Shown here one piece after another: positions 15,974-25,353 of a stretch of DNA of 64,000 nucleotides (position 1 is the first letter of the stretch; every line of letters begins with the position of its first letter). Under the pieces are notes generated by a model. It was not told the origin of the DNA, made no database searches, and saw only the letters and a program-made list of their open reading frames with translations. The stretch comes from NCEH01 sp002257205 (GTDB lineage Bacteria > Pseudomonadota > Alphaproteobacteria > Rhizobiales > Xanthobacteraceae), in the NCBI RefSeq assembly GCF_043195105.1, contig NZ_JBAFWO010000003.1, one strand, 5' to 3'. Position numbers and translations under genes: made by a program.

Positions 15974-18319
15974 TCAGGCGTCCGGCACCGTCTTTGCCGC
16001 CAGCAGGTCGGCGAGGAAAGGCACTGCAAGCCGGTGCAGTGCCTGCCAATCCATACTGAAATTCGCCCGCGAGGCAACGCCGAGCCGCTCCTGCACGTCA
16101 CGCACGTCCTCGGGCGCCACATGGACAGCGGCGACCGCGCCTTCGCGGAAATGATCATACAGGCGCCCGTCAAAGCTCTGGGCCTGAGAGAACGCAACGT
16201 TGGAAAATGCAACGCCTGGAAGGTTTGCGATCCACCGATATTTGGCCATGCCAGCACCCACGGGCGCGATGAAGCAATCCGCCAGGTCCGCCAACACGAG
16301 GCTCTCCGCGATTGTGCAGCCGATGGAATTGAAAATCCGGCCGTCATCGCCGCAGGCATCGACGATGGGATCCGAGATTTTCTCTTCCGCCTCCAGTGAC
16401 ATCAGCGCATGGGTCCAGCCTTGCACGGTGCCCCTGTTGAGGCCATCCAGCAAGAAGCCGATGCGCGGAAACTCCCCTTTGAGTGCCTTGATGAGTTCGA
16501 TCCACCCGGTGCCCTGCTCGACCCAGCATCGATTGTCGAGACGGATAGTGATCAGCACCATGGGCTCGCACGACGCCCGGAAAGCACGCGCCTTTGTCAG
16601 GAACTCTTCGGAGCAATTGCGATAAGCCCATTTCACCACACGTGTGGCGAGATCGGCGGAAACAAAGCGGTTCTTGATGGTGAGCAGCAGCGCGCCATGC
16701 CGGAGGATCAGATCTACAGGATCTTCGTTCGGCCGCAGCGCCTTAACGCCGAGGGGGGACTTTGCCACCTCGTCTTCATAGAGTTCGCCGACGCTGCCCA
16801 GCATTCGAACATGATCATGTACCACATAGAAATCTGTGAGTGCCGCTCCGCCATGGCGGAAGAACGGGTCCCAGCCGGAGACGCAATTCCAAATATAATG
16901 TCCAATGTGCGGGCACATGAACTCGCTGACGGCAATCGTACGGGGAGGCGCCGAAAGATAGGCCCTAAACTCGTCTTCGCGCGCAAGCAAGGCTGAAAAA
17001 ACCCCAAACAATTGCGGAAAGAGAGATTTAGGCTGAACACGCTGGAATGGAAAAGCGATCACGATTCCCTTGGCGGGGAACACCCAGCAATGGTCGGCCG
17101 AAGCTTGATCGGTATCCGTCCACTGGATGACCAGACAAACATTGCCACCCTCGCTCAGCAGAAAACATTCCGGCGCAAGGCTGTGCGTAGAAAAACCGAC
17201 ATTTCCGCTAAAGGGTGAAAGGACCGGCTTCGCCCGGCCGTAGACACTCTCCAGCACATCTCGGACACGCGGTTCGGCAGCCGGATCAGACCACCAGGCC
17301 CCTTCGCCGCCATCGCGCAGCGACGACGCAGCCAAGTTGCGCGGACCGGCGGCAGCGGCATCTAGAAATGCAGGCGCAATCCCCAGTTCCAACAATGTCG
17401 CGCGGTCAGCCTCGCTCAGGCTTGTGGGACAAAAGAAACGAAATCCTTGCAATAATGTCGCCAGCCCCGCGGATCGGGGCGCGGTAGCTTCCCCCGCGCC
17501 CAGCGGCGCCGCGGCAGTGCCCGCAAGTATTGCAAGGATGCGTTGACGGACCTGCTCAGACCATCCACGCGCCACATCCGTTTCTTCTTCATGCTCGTCG
17601 CCGAACTGTCCGTATGCATCGAGCATCATATGCTCGACTGCAGTCTCGAGGTCGGGTCGAGCCTCCAGCATATCGGTAAGAACCGGTCGCAGGGCGTCGA
17701 AATGCCGGGCTTTATGAAGCAGTTGAGCCAAAGCGAAATAGGCAGAGCCGAGGGCCTGCTGACCGCCCGGCCGTCGCTTCAACTCGGCGATGGCCTCCCC
17801 GAAGTCCTCCCTGGCTTGTTCGATCTTGCCGCTGCCCTCGAGGATGAAGGCATAGGAAACGTAGAAGCTTCCGAATAAATCTGGATCGAGCTTGAGACCG
17901 CGACGAATAAGCTTCATCGCCCCATCGTCCGGCCCCTCGGCGTACAGAGATAATCCAAGGAAACCCGTGAGCGTCGCGTCCTCCGGAAAGTACGAGAGCG
18001 CCTGCCGTCCCAACGACGAGGCAAGATGGAAGGCCTTTTGTTCGTACGCAAGAACGACCGCTTTGCGATATTGCCACACGTGTTGCGTGGGATTTATTTC
18101 TAGTGACTTTGCAAAAGCGCGTGCCGCAGCAAGCGGCTCACGGCTCTTCCACAAAGCATCCCCAAGCAAGCCGTGCGCCTGCTCGCACTCGGGCCGCGCA
18201 TCGACGGCAGCGCGGGCCAGTTCGAGGGCGGCGGCAACTTCATTATTGGCCAGATGATGGAGGATCCGTTCGTCCCAATTCGAGGGCATGGCCACGACGC
18301 TTTCAAATTCTTTCGTCAT
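15974..18319 (-). CDS. TPR protein with glycosyltransferase-like C-terminal region
   Basis: 781 residues from the ATG at 18319 (GAGG 9 bases upstream; a TTG further up is less likely). The first 250 residues are tetratricopeptide-like helices ('EQAHGLLGDALWKSREPLAAARAF', 'AFAKSLEINP', 'LIRRGLKLDPDLFGSFYV'). The rest has alternating alpha/beta sequence with 'GHYIWNCVSGWDPFF' and 'MVLITIRLDNRCWVEQGTGWI', and ends in a 'GAGMAKYRWIANLPGVAFSN' segment. That resembles nucleotide-sugar-binding glycosyltransferases in which a late Gly-rich loop holds the donor, but no named family can be assigned. It is convergent with the beta-helix gene (18 bases between stops), consistent with a role in building the polymer that protein handles. 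Confidence 0.7.
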   Translation of the reverse strand: MTKEFESVVAMPSNWDERILHHLANNEVAAALELARAAVDARPECEQAHGLLGDALWKSREPLAAARAFAKSLEINPTQHVWQYRKAVVLAYEQKAFHLASSLGRQALSYFPEDATLTGFLGLSLYAEGPDDGAMKLIRRGLKLDPDLFGSFYVSYAFILEGSGKIEQAREDFGEAIAELKRRPGGQQALGSAYFALAQLLHKARHFDALRPVLTDMLEARPDLETAVEHMMLDAYGQFGDEHEEETDVARGWSEQVRQRILAILAGTAAAPLGAGEATAPRSAGLATLLQGFRFFCPTSLSEADRATLLELGIAPAFLDAAAAGPRNLAASSLRDGGEGAWWSDPAAEPRVRDVLESVYGRAKPVLSPFSGNVGFSTHSLAPECFLLSEGGNVCLVIQWTDTDQASADHCWVFPAKGIVIAFPFQRVQPKSLFPQLFGVFSALLAREDEFRAYLSAPPRTIAVSEFMCPHIGHYIWNCVSGWDPFFRHGGAALTDFYVVHDHVRMLGSVGELYEDEVAKSPLGVKALRPNEDPVDLILRHGALLLTIKNRFVSADLATRVVKWAYRNCSEEFLTKARAFRASCEPMVLITIRLDNRCWVEQGTGWIELIKALKGEFPRIGFLLDGLNRGTVQGWTHALMSLEAEEKISDPIVDACGDDGRIFNSIGCTIAESLVLADLADCFIAPVGAGMAKYRWIANLPGVAFSNVAFSQAQSFDGRLYDHFREGAVAAVHVAPEDVRDVQERLGVASRANFSMDWQALHRLAVPFLADLLAAKTVPDA

Positions 18320-18436
18320 CGTCGGCAACCTCAACAGATCAAATCTTAATTTATCGCTCGCCCTGACTTACGACAAGGCTCGCTGTGTCTGGCTCAGAAA
18401 CAGACGAACGGAGGCATCGCTCCCTACAGCGCGATG

Positions 18437-19249
18437 TCAACTTCCCCGATAGACGCCGGCGACAACAGACAGCGCCTCGTCGAGCGCATCCAGCCCATCA
18501 TTCCCCTGCTGGCGCATTTCGATGACCACCCATCCGGGATAGGACACCGCGCGCAAGGCGGCGCCGGCGCCGGCATGGTCGCAGCGCGGATGGCTAAACG
18601 GGCCGAGATCCGGCTCGGCGCAATGATAATGCACCGTCAGCCGCGCATAATCCCGGATCGCCTGCACCGGATCGTCCCCGCCCAGCATGATGCAGGCGCA
18701 ATCCAGATGGACGCGGATGTTGGGATGCGCGCACCGCTCCACCATCGCGGCGACATCGCGCACCCGCGTCAGGAAATCGGCGCCATAATATTCCGGTACC
18801 GGCTCGATCCCGAGGGTCAGTCCGTGGCCACCGGCGATGTCGCCGAGGAGACCGAAGCGCTCCGCACCGAGCGCCTCGGCGTCCGCTGCCGAAAGGTCCC
18901 CCTTAAGCCGGTTGCGAGGCGCCCCGAAGACCGCGACCGTCGCGCCAAGCGCAGCCGCGATCTCGCCCACACGCCGGGTGTGGTCACACATCACCTTGAA
19001 ATCCTCGGCGGATCCCAGCAATTGCGCCTTGGGCTGATTGAAATAGATGGCTTGGAGCGAACTCACCACGATGCCGTCGGCATCGCAGCGACGCCGGAAC
19101 GCCTGCAGGTCCGCGTCGCCGAGCGCATCCCAGTCGGCGATCCGGGTTGGTGCCACCTCGATGCCGGAAAAGCCCTTTGCGCGCAGCAGCGCGATCGCCC
19201 GCGGCTCCGCCTCCTTCGCCCAAGCCAGATTGCTCACCCCGAATTTCAT
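18437..19249 (-). CDS. Sugar phosphate isomerase/epimerase-like TIM barrel
   Basis: 270 residues, the normal size for the xylose-isomerase-like (AP endonuclease 2) TIM-barrel superfamily. Visible elements are 'MKFGVSNLAW' at strand 1, 'GFSGIEVAPTR', 'GLTLGIEPVPEYYGADFL' with a likely metal-binding Glu, 'IRVHLDCACIMLGG' with a metal-binding Asp, and 'HYHCAEPDLGPF' with a metal-binding His. It probably isomerises or epimerises a sugar or related polyol using a divalent metal. Its ATG overlaps the stop of the upstream SDR gene by 4 bases, so it belongs to a tightly coupled three-gene operon. The substrate is unknown. Confidence 0.8.
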   Translation of the reverse strand: MKFGVSNLAWAKEAEPRAIALLRAKGFSGIEVAPTRIADWDALGDADLQAFRRRCDADGIVVSSLQAIYFNQPKAQLLGSAEDFKVMCDHTRRVGEIAAALGATVAVFGAPRNRLKGDLSAADAEALGAERFGLLGDIAGGHGLTLGIEPVPEYYGADFLTRVRDVAAMVERCAHPNIRVHLDCACIMLGGDDPVQAIRDYARLTVHYHCAEPDLGPFSHPRCDHAGAGAALRAVSYPGWVVIEMRQQGNDGLDALDEALSVVAGVYRGS

Positions 19250-20031
19250 GCCGGCTGACCTTGTGTGCGGCTGATTTCTGCGTGCAAGAAGCGCTCCAGC
19301 GCGGAGAATACCGCGGGCCTGTCGAGGATATAGCCCCCCGCCCCGCCGAACAGCGCGGCGTGCAGGGTGCGAAAATCATAGAGCCCCGCGCCTGGCGCAG
19401 CCGGCCCGAGGGAGGCGCCGGGGAAGAAGCGCGCGCGGATGTCCTCCATGGACACCGGTTCCGTGGCGAAATTGACCAGGGGAATATCGCTCTGCTCCAC
19501 CAGGGCCAGATCCGCCGAGAGCCGGTCCAGCGGATACCATTGGAACCGCCCGTCCGGGTTGATCGCCTCGGTCCGGTTCTGGTGGATCAGATCGTAGATG
19601 GCGTTCTTCTTGAGCCCGGTGCCGAAGAGGGCTGGCAGGCGCACGATGCGGTGGTTGGGAAAGCGAGCGGCGACGAAATCCTCCAGCTGCAAGCGATGCA
19701 GGCCGTAGGGGTGCAGCCCTTGCCGCTCCGGCAGGGCATCTTCGCTCACGCCGATCGGCCGCCCGTAGACGTCCACGGTCGAGATCAGGGTGAACAGGTC
19801 GGCCTCGACATGCTCCAGCTCGGCCATCAGGCGCTCGATTCCCGCGAGGTCCTGTTCCGGGTTCTGGTTCGCCCACCATTTGACGGCGCTGACACCCGCG
19901 CACACGATCCGATCGAAATGCCGGCCGCGAATGTCGCCTATGTTGGAGGAATTGAAGCCAGCATCGAAGGCACTTTGCGCGCGCAGGTTGGAACCGACGA
20001 ATCCCGTGTGGCCGATCAGCGCCTGCTGCAT
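19246..20031 (-). CDS. Extended SDR (NAD-dependent epimerase/dehydratase-like) with Tyr-x3-Arg
   Basis: 261 residues starting MQQALIGHTGFVGSNL. The Gly-x2-Gly-x2-Gly cofactor motif is at residues 7-13. A Ser/Thr active-site strand 'LISTVDVYG' is at residues 82-90. The catalytic Tyr109 is present, but the position four residues later, normally Lys, is Arg113 (PYGLHRLQLE). That may abolish or alter oxidoreductase chemistry. The protein is short for the family (usually 300 or more), with the C-terminal substrate domain reduced. Its start overlaps the upstream FAD gene (TGATG) and its end overlaps the TIM-barrel gene (ATGA), so the three are translated together. Confidence 0.8.
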   Translation of the reverse strand: MQQALIGHTGFVGSNLRAQSAFDAGFNSSNIGDIRGRHFDRIVCAGVSAVKWWANQNPEQDLAGIERLMAELEHVEADLFTLISTVDVYGRPIGVSEDALPERQGLHPYGLHRLQLEDFVAARFPNHRIVRLPALFGTGLKKNAIYDLIHQNRTEAINPDGRFQWYPLDRLSADLALVEQSDIPLVNFATEPVSMEDIRARFFPGASLGPAAPGAGLYDFRTLHAALFGGAGGYILDRPAVFSALERFLHAEISRTQGQPA

Positions 20032-21128
20032 CACCGCTCCCCTCCAGCCGCCGCGGCGATCTCCTGGCGCAGCAGGCTTCCGCCGAATTCGGAATAATCT
20101 CCGGCACCCGCTTCGATGAAGCTCAGGACCCGTTCCACCGCAAAGAAAATGGTATCGATCTTCCCTGACATCACCGTGAAAACCCGTCCGCGGCGGAAAA
20201 CGTAGCAGCTGCGATCGTCGAACTTGCCCACCGGCTTGGTCTTGATGGCAAGCTGCGGCCCGAGGAAGCGGAAGCGATCCCTGAAATCGGGAAGATAGCG
20301 CGAAATCTGATCTTCCATCGCCGCGCATTTCTCGGCCACCACATGGCCGGTCACGGCATCCCGAGCGGCTCGGGCTTCGGCGGAACTGTCGAAACGGCCG
20401 AGGGGGGTATGGGGCACGCTGGACAGCGTATATATGTTCGGATCCTCCGTCGGATAAACGGAGCACAGCGGGCCGTCCACCATGGTCACGGCCGGAAATG
20501 GCACGTCGCATTCATAATAGAGCAGAATCGTCGGCTCGTAGAAAAAGCGGATCGGCAGGCCGCCTCGATGGCCCCACGTGCAATCAATCAGATAATCGAA
20601 CGGCTCCCCGTTCACCACCACGTGCGCGCCGACACTTTCCACCGATTCAACTTCGGTTCCGAGATGCAGAACCCCATCGAGATTCTGCTTGAAATATTGA
20701 CGCGCCCGCTCGATCAGCAACACACGCTCGCCGGTGAGGAGCATGCCGTCGACGCCGCGCAACCCGGCTGAATTCTCACGCAGCTCGCGAAATTCCAGGC
20801 CCGACGCCGTCATCACCAGACGATAAGTGGGAAAATCGATCAGGCTGTCCTCGCGGGGGACGGCATAGATGTTCTCAGCCACCTCGCGGCTGAGATTGGG
20901 ATAGCGCTCCATGAAGCGCATGAAGCCGTCGCGCGACTGCAGCCGCGTGCCGTGGTGGCGTGCATAGTGAAAGCCCAGATGGAGGCGGAACTGGTTGTTT
21001 CCGGACGCCTCATTCAGCAGTCGATCGTGCCGCTCAAAAATCTGGACGTCAAAGCCGAGCCCCTTGAGCGAAAGGCCCATGTGACACCCATACCACCCGC
21101 CCCCGATGACAGCGACCCGCAACGCCAT
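20031..21128 (-). CDS. FAD-dependent oxidoreductase (DAO-like)
   Basis: 365 residues. The N-terminal dinucleotide motif is 'VAVIGGGWYGCHMGLSL' with an acidic end of the second strand 'FDVQIFERHDRLL'. It is followed by 'ASGNNQFRLHLGFHYARH', a pattern I associate with FAD oxidoreductases in surface-polysaccharide clusters. Later elements 'YLIDCTWG' and 'YVFRRGRVFTVMSGKIDT' complete a D-amino-acid-oxidase-like fold. It likely oxidises an amine, hydroxyl or C-H group on a sugar or small polyol. It is the first gene of the three-gene operon with the Arg-variant SDR and the TIM barrel. Soluble, no signal peptide. Confidence 0.78.
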   Translation of the reverse strand: MALRVAVIGGGWYGCHMGLSLKGLGFDVQIFERHDRLLNEASGNNQFRLHLGFHYARHHGTRLQSRDGFMRFMERYPNLSREVAENIYAVPREDSLIDFPTYRLVMTASGLEFRELRENSAGLRGVDGMLLTGERVLLIERARQYFKQNLDGVLHLGTEVESVESVGAHVVVNGEPFDYLIDCTWGHRGGLPIRFFYEPTILLYYECDVPFPAVTMVDGPLCSVYPTEDPNIYTLSSVPHTPLGRFDSSAEARAARDAVTGHVVAEKCAAMEDQISRYLPDFRDRFRFLGPQLAIKTKPVGKFDDRSCYVFRRGRVFTVMSGKIDTIFFAVERVLSFIEAGAGDYSEFGGSLLRQEIAAAAGGER

Positions 21129-21256
21129 GACCCACGATCCCCCGTATTTGCCACGCTGCGCCGCATTCGGCAGACACCGTCATAGACGGACCTCATACGC
21201 GATATCGGTGGATTTTGCCTCCACTTTCGACGCACGCATCAATGTGACCACGCCGT

Positions 21257-22432
21257 CTACGACTTATATACTTGCCCCTTATATTTCGAATTTCGCGCTC
21301 GAGCCAAATATCTCTCCGGAATCACGATGACAACATTTTCGTTTGGCTCAATATCATGGGACACGGGAATGATCTGTCCGTCATGCGAATTTTGTGAAAA
21401 GGCCTGACCCAGAAGAAGCGAAAGCATCACGGCCGTCGAATGCCCATGAATCCGCAACGTCTGCGGCAGACCAAATATGTTATTGCGATTTGACGTCTCG
21501 AAATCACCAACTCCGCTGACATAAGGAGCCAAAGCATGGAATTGTAAGGCTACAGCATGTGTTTGGCTCTTGGTATTTGTACCAAGATCACCCTTGAAGT
21601 CAGCAACAAAAAAACCTATGTCTTCAATTTTAGGCCACAAGGACGGAGGAACACGCAACCTCTCAAGCAACGAGCAGCCCGTTACATAAGCCCCAAGCGC
21701 GTTCATATGTGTATCATTTGATAAGAATTTGCGCTGGTGTGGCAACCCCTGCAACAAAGCAGAATGATTATATAAAAAACTAGATCTAGCAAGAGGACTC
21801 AACGCGTTAAACACCTGATATACAGGACGCGCAGCTGACACCTCGAAATCACCCCCGGCAAATTCCACGACTTCCTTTGCCGCCACAACAAGAACCAGAA
21901 GATTTGCCGAAACAGCCTTCGCGGAAGCCGCCAGCGCCTCTATATTTTCCACCCAATACCTCAGAACATCATCCTCCAACGGCTGGGTGGCATTCAGATG
22001 CACGAGATTACTATTTGTGCCACCTCTTAAATAAACGCGCGCGTCGTCACGCACCGAAACAACAGGGCCAACATCAAATTTGACGAGACTTTCCGCCATC
22101 GCGGCCTTTCTCAAGACACGATAAAGATGGTGACCGACGATGAGGGAACGAGATCGGCCCGCGAATGATATCTGCACCCCGATATCGCGCACGCCGTCGC
22201 AAATGAGCCGCAGCAGAGCTCGATATGTATCCGGTTCAATGGGAATCTCGAAGTGCGCGCAATCCCCATATGGAGACGGTAAACTTGCTTGGCTCGAAGA
22301 GGTCTGTGTAATTATTTCGCCAGAAACAGCATTCCTTAATGAAATATCGACGGGCTTGCCTGGTGCGTCGGTCTCGATCGCCCACCCCCCCAACGTCTTT
22401 GCAGAAAGCCATTGAATATCCCCAACCAACAT
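21257..22432 (-). CDS. AlgX/AlgJ-like SGNH-hydrolase-type protein, probable polysaccharide O-acetylation
   Basis: 391 residues without an obvious signal peptide. An N-terminal beta-rich part (about residues 1-105) precedes a domain with the AlgX/AlgJ layout: 'VYLRGGTNSNLVHL' at residues 133-146, 'LLVLVVAAKEVVE' (the usual 'vvvPdK' position), the Asp-Thr-His catalytic signature at 240-242 (NDTHMNALGA), and a late Ser in 'RIHGHSTAVM' (Ser332), matching the family's GDSF-like block. AlgX and AlgJ transfer acetyl groups to alginate in the periplasm. The lack of a signal peptide is odd. Base composition is markedly lower in GC than the flanks (23 of 60 bases G/C in 21721-21780), suggesting transfer. 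Confidence 0.65.
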   Translation of the reverse strand: MLVGDIQWLSAKTLGGWAIETDAPGKPVDISLRNAVSGEIITQTSSSQASLPSPYGDCAHFEIPIEPDTYRALLRLICDGVRDIGVQISFAGRSRSLIVGHHLYRVLRKAAMAESLVKFDVGPVVSVRDDARVYLRGGTNSNLVHLNATQPLEDDVLRYWVENIEALAASAKAVSANLLVLVVAAKEVVEFAGGDFEVSAARPVYQVFNALSPLARSSFLYNHSALLQGLPHQRKFLSNDTHMNALGAYVTGCSLLERLRVPPSLWPKIEDIGFFVADFKGDLGTNTKSQTHAVALQFHALAPYVSGVGDFETSNRNNIFGLPQTLRIHGHSTAVMLSLLLGQAFSQNSHDGQIIPVSHDIEPNENVVIVIPERYLARARNSKYKGQVYKS

Positions 22433-22452
22433 CTCAAGCCTCAGAATTAATA

Positions 22453-25353
22453 TTAATTTGATACCGGCCGCGCCTTATCGGGAAATCGCTTATTCATCAA
22501 GGCTGTAAAAGCTTCAAATGAGCGCTCCCAACTAATAGTCAAAAGCTGATCCATTGCCGCAAGAGCCATTTTTTGCCGTTCATCCCGATCTCTCTGCAAC
22601 ATCGCCAGCGCGCCGACGAATCCCAGTACTACGGAATGATCGTCGGAATTTGGTATCACAACACCGTTTTTTCCGTTTGAAATCAACTCACTGACTGCGC
22701 CAACGTCGGTCGCAATGGGAATGCATCCCGCTTGCTGAGCCTCCAAGATAACCAGCGGCGCGCCTTCCCAGCGCGACGGAAGAATCATCACGTCAGCCTT
22801 GGCAAAGGCATTCCCCAGCTTGTCGGCTGAAAAGACGGGCGGCTCGAACACGATATTGGCCCGCTGCATGCTATCGCGCGTAGCAGTGTTCACGCTGCCC
22901 TCGACAAGATTCGCCCCGATGAAGCGAAAATTCGCCTTCAGCCCCGCATTGTTGCAGTGAACCACAATATCGATAATACGCTCCAACCCCTTTTGCGTAT
23001 CCATACGACCGATATAAAGCACATTTAGGGTTTCGGTGGCTTCTTTTCTCTTCGCGCGGATCGATTTTAACTTATCGGCGGATAGGGAGAAGCTGGGCGC
23101 ATTCTCCACCGTCATCATCTTCTCCCGCGGGAGCCCCAGTGCATACAGACGATGCCGCAGATTGTGCGAGCACAGCAAGAACAGGTCATAGGCATGCTCG
23201 AACAGCAGTCCGAGGAAGGGATGACCGACCTCGCGACCCAGGTCGCTGCGATCAAACAAATGGATATAGGAGATGGTCATGATGCCCATCGCCCGCAGTT
23301 CGCCGATGGCGGCGTTTAGTGGCGCTGCCTGGCAGTTGACGACCACGTCCATACTGGCGAGCAGGCCTACCAGCAGGGGAGTCCTCATTTCAGGCTCTGA
23401 GGCCACGCCGAATTCGGTTCCGCGACCGGAGCTTCCCCCACCCCATAGCGCCGGCACTTCATTGCCGATGAGGTTCACCGTATCGAATGCATCGTTGAAC
23501 TCGGGAATAATCTTGAAACCGGAGCCGCCGATGACGAACAGGTGGGTGCGAAACCCGGCCCTGCGTAATTGCTGCGCGCAAGCATAGCCGACTTTTTCCG
23601 AGCCGCCGAACGATCCGAACGGCACCACGAACGCGACGTCCGCCCGTGCCGGCTCCTGAACGCGCGGCAGCAGAGTGCCGGAATTCAGGTGTCGCTCCAA
23701 CAGGGCGGGATACTCCCGCATGGCAGGAAACAGCCGCGACCGCCACGCCCACCGGACGTTCAGGGCGGTGCGGTACGACGAGTTATGGATATGGGACACG
23801 CTCAGTGCCATGGCACCGACAAGCGAGGAGAGAAGCTGTGTCTGCCGACTGACGTCAACGGGCGCCGCGATGGTTATCTCCATCGCGCTCGGCCCCGGCT
23901 CCTGCGAAGCCAGGGACATCAGCCACCCCTGGTCTGAGGAATTGGCACAGCTTCGCAAAATGTCGTGGCGCCCCGCGATCAGGATCAGGCGGTCCGACAG
24001 GCCCGCCCCCGTGGCGATAGCGCGGAAAGAGACTGAAATCTCACGTGTGTTCCGCGCGAGCGTTACTGCGACGAACTGATGCGCCTTCAGTTGGCGCTCG
24101 ATAAGCCAGAACAGCGTGTGCGCAAGCCCGACGCCCAGGAGTTGCTGAATGACGTGAGAAGATCCCCAGAACATCAAATCGGGAGTCAGAAATTTGTCGG
24201 GTTCCTCCTGTGCTGCCCAGAAATTCCGACAGAAGTCCTTCAACACGTAAGATTTCGGCGAAATGGCCGGATCTGTGAACATGTTTATAGCCATGCTCTC
24301 GGTGTCGAACCAGCAATAACGCGGGGACTCCTCATGCTCATAACCGAGCAGCTTCCGCGGCGTGAATTTCTTTTTGTAGCGGTCTTTCAAATATTTCGAA
24401 ATGGACGTTCGATCGCGACCCACTTCCTTGCAACGACTTTCTGCACGGTTGCGGTATTCGAGACCGAACAGATCGCTGCACATACCCTTGTAACCACGCG
24501 AGACCGCATCCAGCCAGAAGTCCCAGTCCTCGAAACCCGACGTCGCATCGACGTTGAACCGAAGGTGCTTCAACAATTCCGCTCGGATGAGACTTCCCGT
24601 ATCCGAAAGATTTTCATAAACCACATGCAAGAGTCGAGAATAAGGAATCGAATAATCGCCATTCCACTCGACCTCGAACGTATTGATGGCGGGAAACAAC
24701 CAGCCGACGTCCGGATGCTTTTCCAACAATGCCCAGCCGTGCGCTATAGCATGGGGAGACAGACGGTTATCTGCATCGAGAAAGAAGGCCGCCTTCAGAT
24801 TCGGGTAGACGTTGACAATATAGTCTATACCGAAATTACGCGCAGAACTTGGCCCACCGTTTGGCTTGTTTAGATAAACTACGTTTTCATAAGCCTGGGC
24901 CAACAGAAAACACAACTGGTCGGTTTCCACGTGCGGGCAGCCATCATTCACGATCACCACCGCAAGCCGCCCGTCCACCACCTGCTGCAAGGCGGATTCC
25001 ACGGCCTCGATCAAGAGGATCGAATGCTTATAGACCGGGATCAAGATCGCGAATTGAACCGTTCCGTCCGGCCTCGGCTCGATATCCTCGTCATTGGGCT
25101 GTCGTACGCCGAGGAAGGGCGCCAGTGGCGTCGCCAATACGGGACCGCGCGGACGCGCATCGTTGAACAAGATCTCCTGCAACATCTGTGCAGTCTGTGG
25201 AACGTTTGGAACATCAGCGGGCTCGCTGCCGGGAAACTCCGCCGCCGGAGGCAGCCGCGGCTCCCGCCGCGCACCAGACGTCTTTTCGGGCACATCTCTC
25301 CGATCGTCGGAGCGAATGACGTAAACTTGGTTATCGCTCGATTTCGACATCAT
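22453..25353 (-). CDS. Fused two-domain glycosyltransferase (GT2-like plus GT4-like)
   Basis: 966 residues from the ATG at 25353 (ATGATG; the second is equally possible). After about 95 low-complexity residues comes a GT-A/GT2 domain: 'FAILIPVYKHSILLIEAVES', 'VVIVNDGCP', 'NKPNGGPSSARNFGIDY', the metal-binding 'FFLDADNRLSP', and 'FEDWDFWLDAVSRG'. A linker of about 200 residues follows. The C-terminal GT-B/GT4 domain starts at 'VAFVVPFGSFGGSEKVGYA' and carries 'VLYIGRMDTQKGLERI' and the E-x7-E motif in 'EGAPLVILEAQQAG'. It probably adds two successive sugars to a lipid-linked or growing polysaccharide. The start lies inside the upstream gene (23-base overlap), indicating co-translation. Confidence 0.85.
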   Translation of the reverse strand: MMSKSSDNQVYVIRSDDRRDVPEKTSGARREPRLPPAAEFPGSEPADVPNVPQTAQMLQEILFNDARPRGPVLATPLAPFLGVRQPNDEDIEPRPDGTVQFAILIPVYKHSILLIEAVESALQQVVDGRLAVVIVNDGCPHVETDQLCFLLAQAYENVVYLNKPNGGPSSARNFGIDYIVNVYPNLKAAFFLDADNRLSPHAIAHGWALLEKHPDVGWLFPAINTFEVEWNGDYSIPYSRLLHVVYENLSDTGSLIRAELLKHLRFNVDATSGFEDWDFWLDAVSRGYKGMCSDLFGLEYRNRAESRCKEVGRDRTSISKYLKDRYKKKFTPRKLLGYEHEESPRYCWFDTESMAINMFTDPAISPKSYVLKDFCRNFWAAQEEPDKFLTPDLMFWGSSHVIQQLLGVGLAHTLFWLIERQLKAHQFVAVTLARNTREISVSFRAIATGAGLSDRLILIAGRHDILRSCANSSDQGWLMSLASQEPGPSAMEITIAAPVDVSRQTQLLSSLVGAMALSVSHIHNSSYRTALNVRWAWRSRLFPAMREYPALLERHLNSGTLLPRVQEPARADVAFVVPFGSFGGSEKVGYACAQQLRRAGFRTHLFVIGGSGFKIIPEFNDAFDTVNLIGNEVPALWGGGSSGRGTEFGVASEPEMRTPLLVGLLASMDVVVNCQAAPLNAAIGELRAMGIMTISYIHLFDRSDLGREVGHPFLGLLFEHAYDLFLLCSHNLRHRLYALGLPREKMMTVENAPSFSLSADKLKSIRAKRKEATETLNVLYIGRMDTQKGLERIIDIVVHCNNAGLKANFRFIGANLVEGSVNTATRDSMQRANIVFEPPVFSADKLGNAFAKADVMILPSRWEGAPLVILEAQQAGCIPIATDVGAVSELISNGKNGVVIPNSDDHSVVLGFVGALAMLQRDRDERQKMALAAMDQLLTISWERSFEAFTALMNKRFPDKARPVSN

